Source: Desulfamplus sp.
GTDB lineage: Bacteria; Desulfobacterota; Desulfobacteria; Desulfobacterales; Desulfobacteraceae
Direction: 5' to 3'
Assembly (NCBI GenBank): GCA_015233755.1
Contig: JADFXA010000001.1
Span: forward strand, 9,733-39,022
Length of the DNA: 29,290 nucleotides
The notes beneath the pieces were generated by a model, which was given only the letters and a program-made list of their open reading frames with translations, ran no database searches and had not been told where the DNA came from. Shown piece by piece: positions 1-8,104 of this stretch. The translations under genes and the position numbers were made by a program. Every line of letters starts with the position of its first letter. Position 1 is the stretch's first letter.

Positions 1-2
1 AC

Positions 3-875
3 TTTGGTCTTGAGTTTTTAAGCCTTAAAAAGCCACAGATGAGAGTTATTCCTATCCAAAAAAGTATTACCCCGACTCACCGTGTCAGCCATTTTGATGA
101 GGTGTCAACTCTTTTTGAAAAGGCATCTTCACCGTTTGTTGTTATTGATTGTATCTGTAGAAAAAAAAGCAAAATGGAAGGAGAGCCTTGTAAAATTACA
201 AGTCGAAAAGAGACCTGTATTGCAGTTGGTAATGTTGCTAATACTGCAATTTTAATGGGCGTTGGAAGAGAGATAAGTAGAAACGAGGCAATCTCCATAA
301 TTGAGCAAAACCAGAAAGATGGGCTGGTTCTTCAGCCATCAAATACTGAAGAGCTTGATTTTATATGCTCTTGCTGTGGTTGTTGCTGCGGAATGTTAAG
401 TGTACATCAAAAACTGCCAATACCCATTCAATTTTGGTCATCAAACTTTTATGTTGTTATAGATCCAAATAGCTGTAACGGTTGTGGTATTTGCAGTAAA
501 CGGTGTCAGGTAGGTGGCATAACAATCTCTAACTACTCTTTAGATGAGAATAGTTTGGATTCAAGACAAACTAATTATAAAAAAGCTATTGTTGATCTCA
601 ATGTATGTATTGGCTGTGGTCTATGTGTGCCAACATGTCCTAAAAAAGCCATTACTCTTGTTAAAAAACAAGAAGAGATAAAGCCCCCACTAAATCGCGA
701 GGAGCTTTATGATATAATAATGGATAATAAGAAACATGGTATTGCTGCTTTGAATACTCTAAAAGATACTTCAATACAAGAGAGCCTTAATAAACTTAAA
801 GTAGTTGGAAAACTTGCACGAGGAATGTTAAAGACTGGAAAAATAGAATTGCTTAGAAATTCACAGTCAAAATAA
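3..875 (+). CDS. 4Fe-4S binding protein, 5'-truncated by the window edge
   Basis: The reading frame is open to the left edge, so the methionine at 39 is probably internal and the true start lies outside the window. Numbered from that Met, the visible part has a first Cys set (Cys38, 40, 51, 60), then a very Cys-rich stretch CSCCGCCCG, then two ferredoxin-type motifs, CNGCGICSKRC and CIGCGLCVPTCP. The two ferredoxin motifs should each bind a 4Fe-4S cluster; the role of the earlier Cys sets is not known to me. In the first ferredoxin motif the usual Pro after the last Cys is replaced by Gln-Val. The family is common in sulfate reducers and other anaerobes and is presumed to carry electrons; partner and substrate are not known. 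The gene converges on the carbonic anhydrase-like gene with only 8 bases between the two stop codons. Family assignment is confident, function is not. Confidence 0.8.
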   Translation, partial: FGLEFLSLKKPQMRVIPIQKSITPTHRVSHFDEVSTLFEKASSPFVVIDCICRKKSKMEGEPCKITSRKETCIAVGNVANTAILMGVGREISRNEAISIIEQNQKDGLVLQPSNTEELDFICSCCGCCCGMLSVHQKLPIPIQFWSSNFYVVIDPNSCNGCGICSKRCQVGGITISNYSLDENSLDSRQTNYKKAIVDLNVCIGCGLCVPTCPKKAITLVKKQEEIKPPLNREELYDIIMDNKKHGIAALNTLKDTSIQESLNKLKVVGKLARGMLKTGKIELLRNSQSK

Positions 876-883
876 AAATTCTA

Positions 884-1429
884 TTAAAACAAACAAATTT
901 CTCTTTCAATTTTCTCCAATTTGTCAGAAGCATAATCTAAAGCCCTCTGAGAATAATTATCTGCCGGCAATTTGATGAGTTCCAACACACTCTCATCAAA
1001 TTGCCTTTTAATTTTTCCCGGAATTCCAGCAACTAAGGAAAATGGAGGGATCTCTGTATTTTCAAGAATAACTGATCCAGCAGCAACAATGCTGCCTCTG
1101 CCAATTTTTGCCCCATTCATAACTATTGATCCCATACCAATAAGACATTCATCTTCAATTGTGCAGCCATGCACTACACATTTGTGTCCAATGGTAACTC
1201 CATCTCCAATAGTAAGAGGTTTGCCGTAATCTTCGTGGCACATTGTCATATCTTGAATGTTTGTATTTTTCCCAATTATGATAGCATCACAATCTCCTCG
1301 TAAAACACAGTTAAACCATATAGAGGAGTTCTCTCCTATGGTTACATTCCCTATTATAGTGGCATTTGGTGATATATAAACTGTAGAGTGGATAGAAGGT
1401 GTTTGGTTGCTAATGCGGTATATTGGCAT
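884..1429 (-). CDS. gamma-carbonic-anhydrase-like hexapeptide-repeat protein
   Basis: This is a left-handed beta-helix protein of about 181 residues built from hexapeptide repeats (for example ATIIGNVTIG and GSIVAAGSVIL). It carries the three His expected to hold the metal in gamma carbonic anhydrases: one in MCHEDYG and two in GHKCVVHGC. The family (YrdA/CaiE/PaaY/Cam) includes true carbonic anhydrases and uncharacterised members, so the reaction is unproven. I chose the ATG at 1429 because AAGGAG lies 5 bases upstream. The frame is open further, to 1507, but that would overlap the end of rsmE and lacks a ribosome binding site. It is the last gene of the leftward run, 28 bases after rsmE. 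C-terminal residues after the helix look alpha-helical, as in the family. Confidence 0.85.
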   Translation of the reverse strand: MPIYRISNQTPSIHSTVYISPNATIIGNVTIGENSSIWFNCVLRGDCDAIIIGKNTNIQDMTMCHEDYGKPLTIGDGVTIGHKCVVHGCTIEDECLIGMGSIVMNGAKIGRGSIVAAGSVILENTEIPPFSLVAGIPGKIKRQFDESVLELIKLPADNYSQRALDYASDKLEKIEREICLF

Positions 1430-1457
1430 GTTGCTCCTTTTTGTTAATTGTCTTTGG

Positions 1458-2189
1458 TTATATATTTGAATATAATCTTGATACAATAAAAGGTACGGCT
1501 GTTTCAAGCCTCAAGATTCTTTGACCCAAATTAACGGTTGTAAAACCAGCCTCTTCTAAAGTATCAATTTCGATGTCAATAAATCCACCTTCAGGACCCA
1601 TTACAAGAATGCCATTTTGATTGATATTTTGTGGGCATGGCAAAACTCCTTTAGGGTGAGCCGTTATTGCAGTTATATTATTGGCATTTGCTTTTAACAA
1701 GCTAAGTTCTTTAGTAACAAAAGGTGTAAAAAGCCGTTTGAGATGAATTTCAGGCATTACAGTATCTTTAGCTTGTTCAAGACCAAGTATCAATTCATGT
1801 TGAATATTTTTAGGTTCAAGCATAGGAGATGACCAAAAAGCCTTTTCAACTCTCCATGAATTAATAATAAATATGTTTTTAATCCCAAGAGATGCAATAG
1901 ATTGAAAAATCCGCTTTAGCATCTTTGGTCTTGGAAGAGCAAGCACCAAAGTAAGGGGTAGGGGAGGTGGGGGGGCTTGTGTAAGTAAAACCTCTAACTC
2001 TATCTCTCTCTTTACACTGTCCATAGAAAGGACTTTCCCCGTTCCTATCTTGTCATTTAAAAGCCCAACTGTCAGCAAATCTCCTATTTGGGCTCGATGA
2101 ACTTTAAAAATATGTTCAGCTCTTCTCGCATTAAGTACAACTCTATCAGGTTTTGTAAAATCATCTTGAAATAACAATATAAGATTCAC
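1458..2189 (-). CDS. rsmE: 16S rRNA m3U1498 methyltransferase RsmE
   Basis: RsmE is a SPOUT-class enzyme that methylates N3 of U1498 in 16S rRNA in the 30S subunit, using S-adenosylmethionine. The 243-residue length is normal for the family. The N-terminal PUA-like part contains HIFKVHRAQIGD. The C-terminal knot carries the cofactor-binding motifs LVMGPEGGF and LGQRILRLETA, which are diagnostic. The start is a GTG, supported by GGGAG 8 bases upstream; it lies 5 bases after the stop of the glycosyl-phosphate transferase gene, so the two are probably co-transcribed. A Pro-rich loop (QAPPPPLPLT, near residue 95) lies between the two domains. Identification rests on the knot motifs and is strong. 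Confidence 0.93.
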   Translation of the reverse strand: MNLILLFQDDFTKPDRVVLNARRAEHIFKVHRAQIGDLLTVGLLNDKIGTGKVLSMDSVKREIELEVLLTQAPPPPLPLTLVLALPRPKMLKRIFQSIASLGIKNIFIINSWRVEKAFWSSPMLEPKNIQHELILGLEQAKDTVMPEIHLKRLFTPFVTKELSLLKANANNITAITAHPKGVLPCPQNINQNGILVMGPEGGFIDIEIDTLEEAGFTTVNLGQRILRLETAVPFIVSRLYSNI

Positions 2190-2194
2190 AACTT

Positions 2195-3262
2195 TTACTC
2201 CCTTAGTAAACCTCGTCTTCTTGCATAATAGATAATTACAAAGCTGTAAATTATTTGGAAAATAAGATAAGGTATAAAAACAAGTAACCTGTGAACCCCA
2301 TTAATTTTGATAAGCCATAAAGCTCCACAACCTTGAACTATAGCAACTATACAGTAAAAAGATGTAACTGCAAAATGAGTGTAGCCTAATCTATTAAATA
2401 GTTGATATAGATGTGTCCTGTGTGCTTGAAATACATTATCTCTATTTAATAGGCGTCTTACAAATGTGAAAAAAGTGTCATATATAAAGTGAAAAAATAG
2501 AAGAGGGATAATTAGAAGAGATGTATGTGCATTGTCGTAAAGCGATGCTATTATTGATAGAGTTGCAAATGCGAAACCCAAAAATGTGCTGCCAACATCT
2601 CCCATAAATATCTTTCCTTTTGGAAAGTTGAAAATTAAGAAACCTGCAACACCGGCAGCAATGGTATAAGAGACCATGTAGGTAAAATTACTTCCTTGAT
2701 CAAGTGCGATTATACAAAAAAAGATAGCAGCAATAACAGCATTTCCACCAGCCATCCCATTTAAACCATCCATAAAATTATAGGCGTTAGTCATGCCAAG
2801 TATCCAACAAAAAGTTATCAGATAACTTGCTGCACCAAGTGATTTATAATTTAGGTAAAAAAAATCAAAAGGAAAATCTATCTTATCTATGATAATGCCA
2901 AATGAGATAACAACAATAATAGCAATAATATGTGTTATCAACTTGATGTAAAAAGGTTTGCATTTAAAGTCATCATAAAATGACATCGCAGCAATTAATA
3001 GGCTCGAAAACGTAAATCCAATAAAATATCTTTCGGTAACCATTTTTGTGTCAGCAAAAAAATATAGAATTATCATACCGAGAAAAAATGTAAAAACGAT
3101 AGCAACCCCTCCGATTGTTGGGGTTGGTTTAGAATGGGAAGATCTCTCATTTGGAATATCAAATATTTTTATCTGTTTTACTAACAAAAGAGTTATTGCA
3201 GCTGATATAAAAAAGAGAATAATCGCAAGCAGCAGATGATTTCCTAATGTAAAACTTGACAT
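2195..3262 (-). CDS. WecA/WbpL-type undecaprenyl-phosphate glycosyl-1-phosphate transferase
   Basis: This is an integral membrane enzyme of the MraY/WecA superfamily (glycosyltransferase family 4), about 355 residues with roughly ten hydrophobic segments. It should move a sugar-1-phosphate (GlcNAc or an N-acetylated deoxysugar) from a UDP-sugar to undecaprenyl phosphate, the first step of O-antigen or other surface polysaccharide synthesis. Seen: DIPNERSSHSKPTPTIGG in the first cytoplasmic loop, MDGLNGMAGG and FMGDVGSTFLGF carrying catalytic Asp residues, and RRLLNRDNVFQAHRTHLYQ in the last loop. The RSSH...TPTIGG form is closer to WbpL than to E. coli WecA, so the sugar may not be GlcNAc. 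No other polysaccharide genes are nearby. An AAAGG lies about 8 bases before the ATG. Confidence 0.87.
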   Translation of the reverse strand: MSSFTLGNHLLLAIILFFISAAITLLLVKQIKIFDIPNERSSHSKPTPTIGGVAIVFTFFLGMIILYFFADTKMVTERYFIGFTFSSLLIAAMSFYDDFKCKPFYIKLITHIIAIIVVISFGIIIDKIDFPFDFFYLNYKSLGAASYLITFCWILGMTNAYNFMDGLNGMAGGNAVIAAIFFCIIALDQGSNFTYMVSYTIAAGVAGFLIFNFPKGKIFMGDVGSTFLGFAFATLSIIASLYDNAHTSLLIIPLLFFHFIYDTFFTFVRRLLNRDNVFQAHRTHLYQLFNRLGYTHFAVTSFYCIVAIVQGCGALWLIKINGVHRLLVFIPYLIFQIIYSFVIIYYARRRGLLRE

Positions 3263-3330
3263 TTTAAAGCCTTTGTTAAACAGATTTAATCGAAAACTAA
3301 TTAAAGCAAAATGCCTTTATTGTTATCTTT

Positions 3331-4296
3331 TTATACTTTTTTTAGAGATACTACACGATTATGTCCCGCATAATCTTTTATAAAAATAGGTGGCTCATAC
3401 TTACAAATTTTTAAAGCCTCAAGCTCAATCTTCTCTTTTTGATCAAAACCCATCTCCATTAGGAGAATACCATCTGGCTTAAGATAATGGTGTGCAGAGC
3501 TCATAATCTCTTTTAAAGATGAAATTCCATCTGCTCCGCCATCTAAAGCTAAAAGAGGTTCATAATCACGAACCTCCTCTTGAAGAGTCTTAATGTCATT
3601 GGTTGGAATGTAGGGAGGATTTGAGATAATTATGTCAAACTTTGCTTCTGGCTTTATGGGTGAAAACCATGAGCCAATTAGAAAAAAAAGATTCGGGGAG
3701 GGTTTAATAATCGCATTAAGGCTATTTTTTTTTGCAATTATAGCAGCTTTTAAAGAGATATCGGTTGCAAAAAAAAATATATCAGAAGAGTTTTGATTTT
3801 CTTTTGCAAGCGAGATAATAATAGCACCAGAGCCTGTTCCAAGCTCTAATACCTTAATAGGTTGTTCAAGTTTATTATTTAATTTTTCAACGCTTTCGTT
3901 ATATCGATCAGTTTCATTCTGACGGTTATCTTTTTTTTGTTTAATTAAATTAAGTGCAACTTCAACTATTAACTCAGTATCTGGTCGTGGGATTAAAACA
4001 TCTGGAGTGACAGTAAATTGTGAATCCCAGAAACCCTTATTACCTATAATGTAAGCAACAGGCTCTTTTTTCACCCTTCTCTTAACCAAAGATTTATATT
4101 GGGCAAGCTCTTCTCTATTTAATGGACGGTCAAATTGGAGGTAGAGATCAATTCTGCGGATATTTAATGCATGGCAGAGGAGAATTTCAGCGGTTAGTCT
4201 TGGGCTATCAATATCAAATTCTTTGAAATAGTTAGTTGTCCATGAGATAATTTTAAGAATTGTCCATCTATCTGAAAGGTTGTTTTCTGTCTGCAT
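3331..4296 (-). CDS. prmC: release factor glutamine methyltransferase PrmC
   Basis: PrmC (HemK) methylates the Gln of the GGQ motif of release factors RF1 and RF2, using S-adenosylmethionine. The 321-residue protein has the N-terminal helical release-factor-binding domain (to about residue 85), motif I VLELGTGSGA, and the active-site NPPY at residues 226-229. Between the two, just before motif I, there is an extra hydrophilic Asn/Lys/Glu-rich stretch (about residues 128-148), absent from typical PrmC, which accounts for the length above the usual 280-290. The gene follows prfA, its substrate's gene, as in many bacteria, with a 95-base gap that holds no recognisable feature. No strong ribosome binding site is visible before the ATG. 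Confidence 0.93.
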   Translation of the reverse strand: MQTENNLSDRWTILKIISWTTNYFKEFDIDSPRLTAEILLCHALNIRRIDLYLQFDRPLNREELAQYKSLVKRRVKKEPVAYIIGNKGFWDSQFTVTPDVLIPRPDTELIVEVALNLIKQKKDNRQNETDRYNESVEKLNNKLEQPIKVLELGTGSGAIIISLAKENQNSSDIFFFATDISLKAAIIAKKNSLNAIIKPSPNLFFLIGSWFSPIKPEAKFDIIISNPPYIPTNDIKTLQEEVRDYEPLLALDGGADGISSLKEIMSSAHHYLKPDGILLMEMGFDQKEKIELEALKICKYEPPIFIKDYAGHNRVVSLKKV

Positions 4297-4391
4297 ATTT
4301 TCTTGATTTTACTCAACGTAGCTTTAAGTATTAAAACTTACTGAATTTATATTTTCAAAGCAATGTTAGATGGTTGGTTAATTTCTTAAAA

Positions 4392-5456
4392 TTATTGAGC
4401 CTCTTTAAGTGCTAAAGCCTGATAATATGTTTTGAGTTCATCAACGATCTCCTGAATATCACCAGACATTATACTCTCAAGACGGTAAAGCGTAAGACCA
4501 ATGCGATGATCTGTCATTCTTCCTTGTGGGAAGTTATATGTTCGGATACGCCCACTTCTGTCACCAGAACCAACTTGATCTTTACGCTCAGCAGCTCTTT
4601 TCTCTTCACTTTCTCTAACCATAGCATCAAGAATACGGGCTTTAAGAACTTTTGTTGCCTGTATCCTGTTCTTGATTTGAGATTTTTGATCTTGACAGGT
4701 TGCAACAATGCCTGTTGGAATGTGTGTAACTCTTACTGCTGAATCAGTTGTATTAACAGATTGTCCTCCAGGACCTGACGAACGAAACACATCAACCTTT
4801 ATATCAGCAGGATTTAGATCAAGCTCTACATCTTCTGCTTCTGGAAGTACTGCAACCGTAACTGCTGAGGTATGAACCCTTCCTTGAGCCTCTGTTGCAG
4901 GTACTCTTTGAACACGGTGTATGCCGCTTTCATACTTGAAGCTGTTAAAAGCACCTTTACCTCGAATCATTGAGACAACTTCTTTAAAACCTCCAGCAGA
5001 AGAGTCATTGCTTTCAATAACTTCAACATTCCAGCCTTTTGACTCCGCATACCTTGAATACATTCTAAATAGATCAGCAGCAAAAAGTCCTGCCTCTTCC
5101 CCACCTGTTCCAGCCCTGATTTCAAGAATCACATTTTTTTCATCTCGTGGGTCTTTTGGCATCAAAAGCAGTTGAAGCTCAGATTCAAGTTGCTCTTTTT
5201 TTTGTTCCAGCGATTCAAGTTCATCTTTTGCCATATCTCTAATATCAGAATCAGAATCCTTTAGAAGATCTTTTGCCCCTGCTATTTCATCCAAAATAGA
5301 TTTATATTCTCTAAATGCTATAACAAGTTTACTTAATTCACCATGTTCTTTAAGATATTTTTGGTATTTTGCCTGCTCCACGATAACTGCTGGATCACCA
5401 AGAAGCTGCTCAAGTTTTATAAAACGCTCTTCAATGCCATGTAATTTATTTATCAT
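4392..5456 (-). CDS. prfA: peptide chain release factor 1 (RF1)
   Basis: RF1 terminates translation at UAA and UAG. The 354 residues match the family length. Seen: a coiled-coil N-terminal domain, the tripeptide PAT in RVQRVPATEAQGRVHTSA (the PxT type that defines RF1, as opposed to SPF in RF2), the GGQ peptidyl-hydrolysis motif at residues 230-232 in SGPGGQSVNTTDSAV, and the C-terminal RTYNFPQGRMTDHRIG. The gene lies between rpmE and prmC in the common rho-rpmE-prfA-prmC order. An intact RF1 means that UAG is expected to act as a normal stop in this organism, which matters for the TAG in the GGDEF remnant at 15284. Confidence 0.96.
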   Translation of the reverse strand: MINKLHGIEERFIKLEQLLGDPAVIVEQAKYQKYLKEHGELSKLVIAFREYKSILDEIAGAKDLLKDSDSDIRDMAKDELESLEQKKEQLESELQLLLMPKDPRDEKNVILEIRAGTGGEEAGLFAADLFRMYSRYAESKGWNVEVIESNDSSAGGFKEVVSMIRGKGAFNSFKYESGIHRVQRVPATEAQGRVHTSAVTVAVLPEAEDVELDLNPADIKVDVFRSSGPGGQSVNTTDSAVRVTHIPTGIVATCQDQKSQIKNRIQATKVLKARILDAMVRESEEKRAAERKDQVGSGDRSGRIRTYNFPQGRMTDHRIGLTLYRLESIMSGDIQEIVDELKTYYQALALKEAQ

Positions 5457-5545
5457 AACTTATTGCTTTAATTTATTTTAGGTTTATGCGATTAGGTATA
5501 ATTATATATAGATACTAAGTTTAATATTAATTTTTATCTAAAAAT

Positions 5546-5583
5546 AAAGGGGAAACAGATTGTTTAAAACCTGATTCCCCTTT
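5546..5583 (-). terminator. rho-independent terminator after rpmE
   Basis: Arms at 5546-5558 and 5571-5583 (5' arm on the plus strand AAAGGGGAAACAG) pair at 12 of 13 positions around a 12-base loop. Read on the minus strand the stem is followed by ATTTTTAG. It sits 18 bases past the rpmE stop codon and before prfA, so rpmE probably ends a transcript here and prfA needs readthrough or its own promoter. Confidence 0.7.
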
Positions 5584-5601
5584 GATGCAAAACTACTTGT
5601 T

Positions 5602-5826
5602 TTACTTTTTTGATGCGGCAAGCGAATTGAATGCAGCATATTTTTTTCTAAAACGGTCAACCCTTCCCGCAGTATCAACAAGCTTTTGTTTACCTGTAAA
5701 AAATGGATGACATTTAGAGCATATCTCTATTTTGATATTCTCTTTTGTAGAGCCAACGTCAATCACACTGCCACAGGCACAAGAAGCGGTTGTTTTTTTG
5801 TAGTCTGGATGTATATCGTTTTTCAT
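5602..5826 (-). CDS. rpmE: 50S ribosomal protein L31, zinc-binding form
   Basis: This 74-residue protein is the Cys-containing (C+) form of L31, which binds zinc and lies at the intersubunit bridge of the large subunit. Zinc ligands are Cys16 and Cys18 (ASCACGS) and Cys36 and Cys39 (CSKCHPFFTGKQK). The C-terminal RVDRFRKKYAAF is typical. AAGGAG stands 8 bases before the ATG. It lies downstream of rho, as in many bacteria. Being the zinc-containing form, it would be expected to have a Cys-free paralogue elsewhere only if the genome uses zinc-dependent exchange; that cannot be seen here. Confidence 0.96.
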   Translation of the reverse strand: MKNDIHPDYKKTTASCACGSVIDVGSTKENIKIEICSKCHPFFTGKQKLVDTAGRVDRFRKKYAAFNSLAASKK

Positions 5827-5865
5827 ACCAATAACTCCTTATTTTACTAAATTTATCACCACAAT

Positions 5866-5941
5866 ATGAACTCATTGAAGAGACTATATAATGAACCCAT
5901 TAAATAAAAGAATTCACTTAGCTAACTATGAATTCATTGAA
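5866..5941. repeat. three copies of a 14-base motif between rho and rpmE
   Basis: ATGAACTCATTGAA (5866-5879), ATGAACCCATTAAA (5891-5904) and ATGAATTCATTGAA (5928-5941) are close variants of one another. The third overlaps the last codons of rho; its first ten bases, ATGAATTCAT, form a perfect palindrome and the other two are near-palindromes. Function is unknown: it could be local duplication of the gene end or a protein-binding site in the rho 3' region and rpmE leader. Confidence 0.5.
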
Positions 5942-7173
5942 TCAAGAAATTCTTTATTATGAGCTGTTCCTTGCATTTTTTCAAGTAAAAATGTCATACT
6001 GTCAACAGAATTCAAACCAGATAGAAGTTTTCTGAGTATCCACACTCTATTTAGAGTTTGTGTATCTAAAAGCAACTCTTCCTTTCTTGTTCCAGATTTA
6101 TTCATATTAATAGCAGGAAAAATTCTTCTATCAGCAAGTTTGCGATCAAGAACAAGCTCCATGTTACCAGTTCCTTTGAACTCTTCAAAAATAACCTCGT
6201 CCATACGGCTTCCAGTATCAATAAGGGCAGTAGCAATAATAGTAAGACTTCCGCCATCTTCAATATTTCTGGCGGCACCAAAAAAACGTTTAGGTCTGTC
6301 AAGAGCATTAGAATCTACACCACCAGAGAGTATTTTGCCAGATGGCGGCATAACAGCATTATAAGCTCTTGCAAGGCGAGTAATACTATCAAGAAGAATA
6401 ACAACATCATTCCCTTGCTCAACAATTCTCTTTGCCTTTTCAAGAACCATTTCAGCTACTTGAACATGTCTTTCAGATGGCTCATCAAAGGTAGAGCTTA
6501 TAACCTCTGCTTTAACAGAACGAGACATATCCGTAACTTCTTCAGGACGTTCATCAATAAGTAAGATCATAGGAATGATATGGTCATGGGCTGCAATCAT
6601 GCTATTAGCAATATTTTTAAGCAGCATGGTTTTACCTGATCTTGGAGGAGATACTATTAATCCACGCTGGCCAAATCCAATAGGAGACATTAAGTCAATT
6701 ATACGCATTGGGTAGTTATCACTTGATGATTCAAGGCTCATTTTACGATCAGGGTAGAGAGGAGTTAGATTATCAAAAAGTATTGTTTCAGCAGCAAGTT
6801 CTGGATTGTTAAAATTAACAGCTTCAACTTTTAAAAGTGCAAAATATCGTTCAGAGTCTTTTGGCTGTCTTACCAAACCAGAGATAGTGTCTCCAGTTTT
6901 AAGGTTAAATCTGCGTATCTGAGAAGGAGATACATAAATATCATCAGGACCTGGGAGATAATTATAGTCAGGCGCCCTTAAAAAACCAAAGCCATCAGGA
7001 AGAATCTCAAGGGTACCCTCACCATAAATCTGCCCACTCTCTTCAATTGCTGCTTGAAGTATAGCAAAAATCAACTCCTGCTTTTTTATTCCTCCTATAC
7101 CTTTAATTTTATATTTCTTAGCAAGCTCAGTAAGCTCACTAATCTTCATTCTTTGCAGCTTTTCAAGATTCAT
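5926..7173 (-). CDS. rho: transcription termination factor Rho
   Basis: Rho is a hexameric RNA-dependent ATPase that ends transcription of untranslated RNA. Seen: an N-terminal Rho_N helical domain (MNLEKLQRMKISELTELAKK), the cold-shock RNA-binding domain (EGTLEILPDGFGFLRAPDYNYLPGPDD, split here as DGFGFLR and PDDIYVSPSQIRRFNLKTGD), the P-loop SPPRSGKTMLLKN, the Walker B region VVILLDSITRLARAYN, and the Q/R loop region GGVDSNALDRPKRFFGAARN. The P-loop has Arg-Ser where E. coli has Lys-Ala. I chose the ATG at 7173 (415 residues) because GGGG stands 6 bases upstream and the protein then begins MNLEKL, like E. coli MNLTEL. The upstream ATG at 7185 has no ribosome binding site. Confidence 0.96.
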   Translation of the reverse strand: MNLEKLQRMKISELTELAKKYKIKGIGGIKKQELIFAILQAAIEESGQIYGEGTLEILPDGFGFLRAPDYNYLPGPDDIYVSPSQIRRFNLKTGDTISGLVRQPKDSERYFALLKVEAVNFNNPELAAETILFDNLTPLYPDRKMSLESSSDNYPMRIIDLMSPIGFGQRGLIVSPPRSGKTMLLKNIANSMIAAHDHIIPMILLIDERPEEVTDMSRSVKAEVISSTFDEPSERHVQVAEMVLEKAKRIVEQGNDVVILLDSITRLARAYNAVMPPSGKILSGGVDSNALDRPKRFFGAARNIEDGGSLTIIATALIDTGSRMDEVIFEEFKGTGNMELVLDRKLADRRIFPAINMNKSGTRKEELLLDTQTLNRVWILRKLLSGLNSVDSMTFLLEKMQGTAHNKEFLDSMNS

Positions 7174-7610
7174 GAAATACCCCATTAATTATTATTAGTT
7201 ATATTTGGCATCAAAATTATATTTGTTTAAAGCAATTTGTTTTAGCTCGTGAGTTTTTAGCTCAAAGTAGATTTCTATTGTGAAACAGAGTCTCAAAGGA
7301 TAGCGTTCCAAAGGATTAAAAAGAGATAATTTATTTTATGATGGTATTGAAGCAGTTTTTATAAATTTTAGGATATTAAGTATAATGTAATAAATATTAA
7401 TTATAACCGATTATTAACTATTGATTGTATATTAGGTATTCAAAAGGGAGTCTTTTGCAGATGATGATTAAAATATATGCACTTTATTTGGAAAGAGGCA
7501 TAGGTAAAAAAATATAGATTAATTAACTTTTTTACAGACCTTTTTTGATTATGTCAAGAAAAGTTGAGTAATTTTCAAAAGCAATCACGCGAATTTTATT
7601 AAAAAAAATT
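7174..7610. other. long AT-rich intergenic region upstream of rho
   Basis: About 437 bases hold no plausible gene on either strand. I see a short tandem CAAAGGAT pair (near 7295-7315) and long A and T runs, but no tRNA, riboswitch or strong hairpin that I could recognise. The rho promoter and leader should lie in the part next to 7173. The right end borders the IS1 remnant. Confidence 0.45.
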
Positions 7611-8090
7611 GGTAGTGGGTCAAATAAGTTGATAATATTTTTATTATCGTTTCATATACCAGCATGAAACAATATACCGAAATCAAATGCCCTGAATGTG
7701 GAAAAGCCGATCTGGTAAAAAATGGATATAGCAAGCGCGGTGTACAGCGATGCCGCTGCAAGATATGCAGAAAATGCTTCCAGATTGACTATTCCTATAA
7801 TGCCTGCCGCCCCGGCATTAAAGACCAGATAGAAAAGCAGACCCTCAATAGCAGCGGAGTGAGATACATCAGCAGGAATTGGGGATTGCAAAAGGAACTG
7901 TTATTTCTGAGCTTAAAAAAAAGCGCCGCTTGAAGTAAATCCGTATTTTCCTTTCGAAAAAAAGATTGCACCTATGGATGTTGAGCTTCGGAGAAGCGTC
8001 GAAGGCGATGAGTTCTGGAGTTATGTTGGTAAGAAGAAAAACCAGCGCTGGACATGTACTTTATTGAAATAAAAACGGGAATACCAAAAA
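7611..8090 (+). mobile_element. degenerate IS1-family insertion sequence
   Basis: A broken insertion sequence of the IS1 family. A possible left end, GGTAGTGGGTCAAATA, lies at 7611; terminal sequences starting GGTAGTG are found in some IS1 relatives. No matching right end is visible: the remnant stops at or just before the phoU stop codon, so it is probably truncated on that side. The coding part is described separately. Base composition of the coding part is more GC-rich than the surrounding intergenic DNA, in keeping with foreign origin. Confidence 0.65.
7664..8090 (+). pseudogene. IS1-family transposase remnant (InsA and part of InsB)
   Basis: The first 70 or so codons from the ATG at 7664 encode the InsA zinc finger: CPECGKADLVKNGYSKRG, then CRCKICRKCFQIDYSYNA and NSSGVRYISR. 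From about 7885 the homologous reading continues one frame over (LGIAKGTVISELKKK) and meets a TAA. From 7929 a third frame gives LEVNPYFPFEKKIAP and then DEFWSYVGKKKNQRW, the conserved DDE-transposase segment of InsB, and a further shift restores WYFIEIKTG before similarity is lost. At least three frameshifts are therefore needed to read it through, the catalytic C-terminal part is missing, and it cannot make transposase. Identification is by motif memory of IS1 InsA/InsB. Confidence 0.75.
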
Positions 8091-8104
8091 GATATTACCA
8101 CAAA

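Noticed and set aside
4514..4742. Frames on both strands inside prfA.
   Set aside because: They overlap the conserved GGQ region and have no similarity of their own.
7652..7891. A minus-strand frame opposite the IS1 remnant.
   Set aside because: It is the mirror of the InsA coding sequence and shows no family motifs, ribosome binding site or context of its own.
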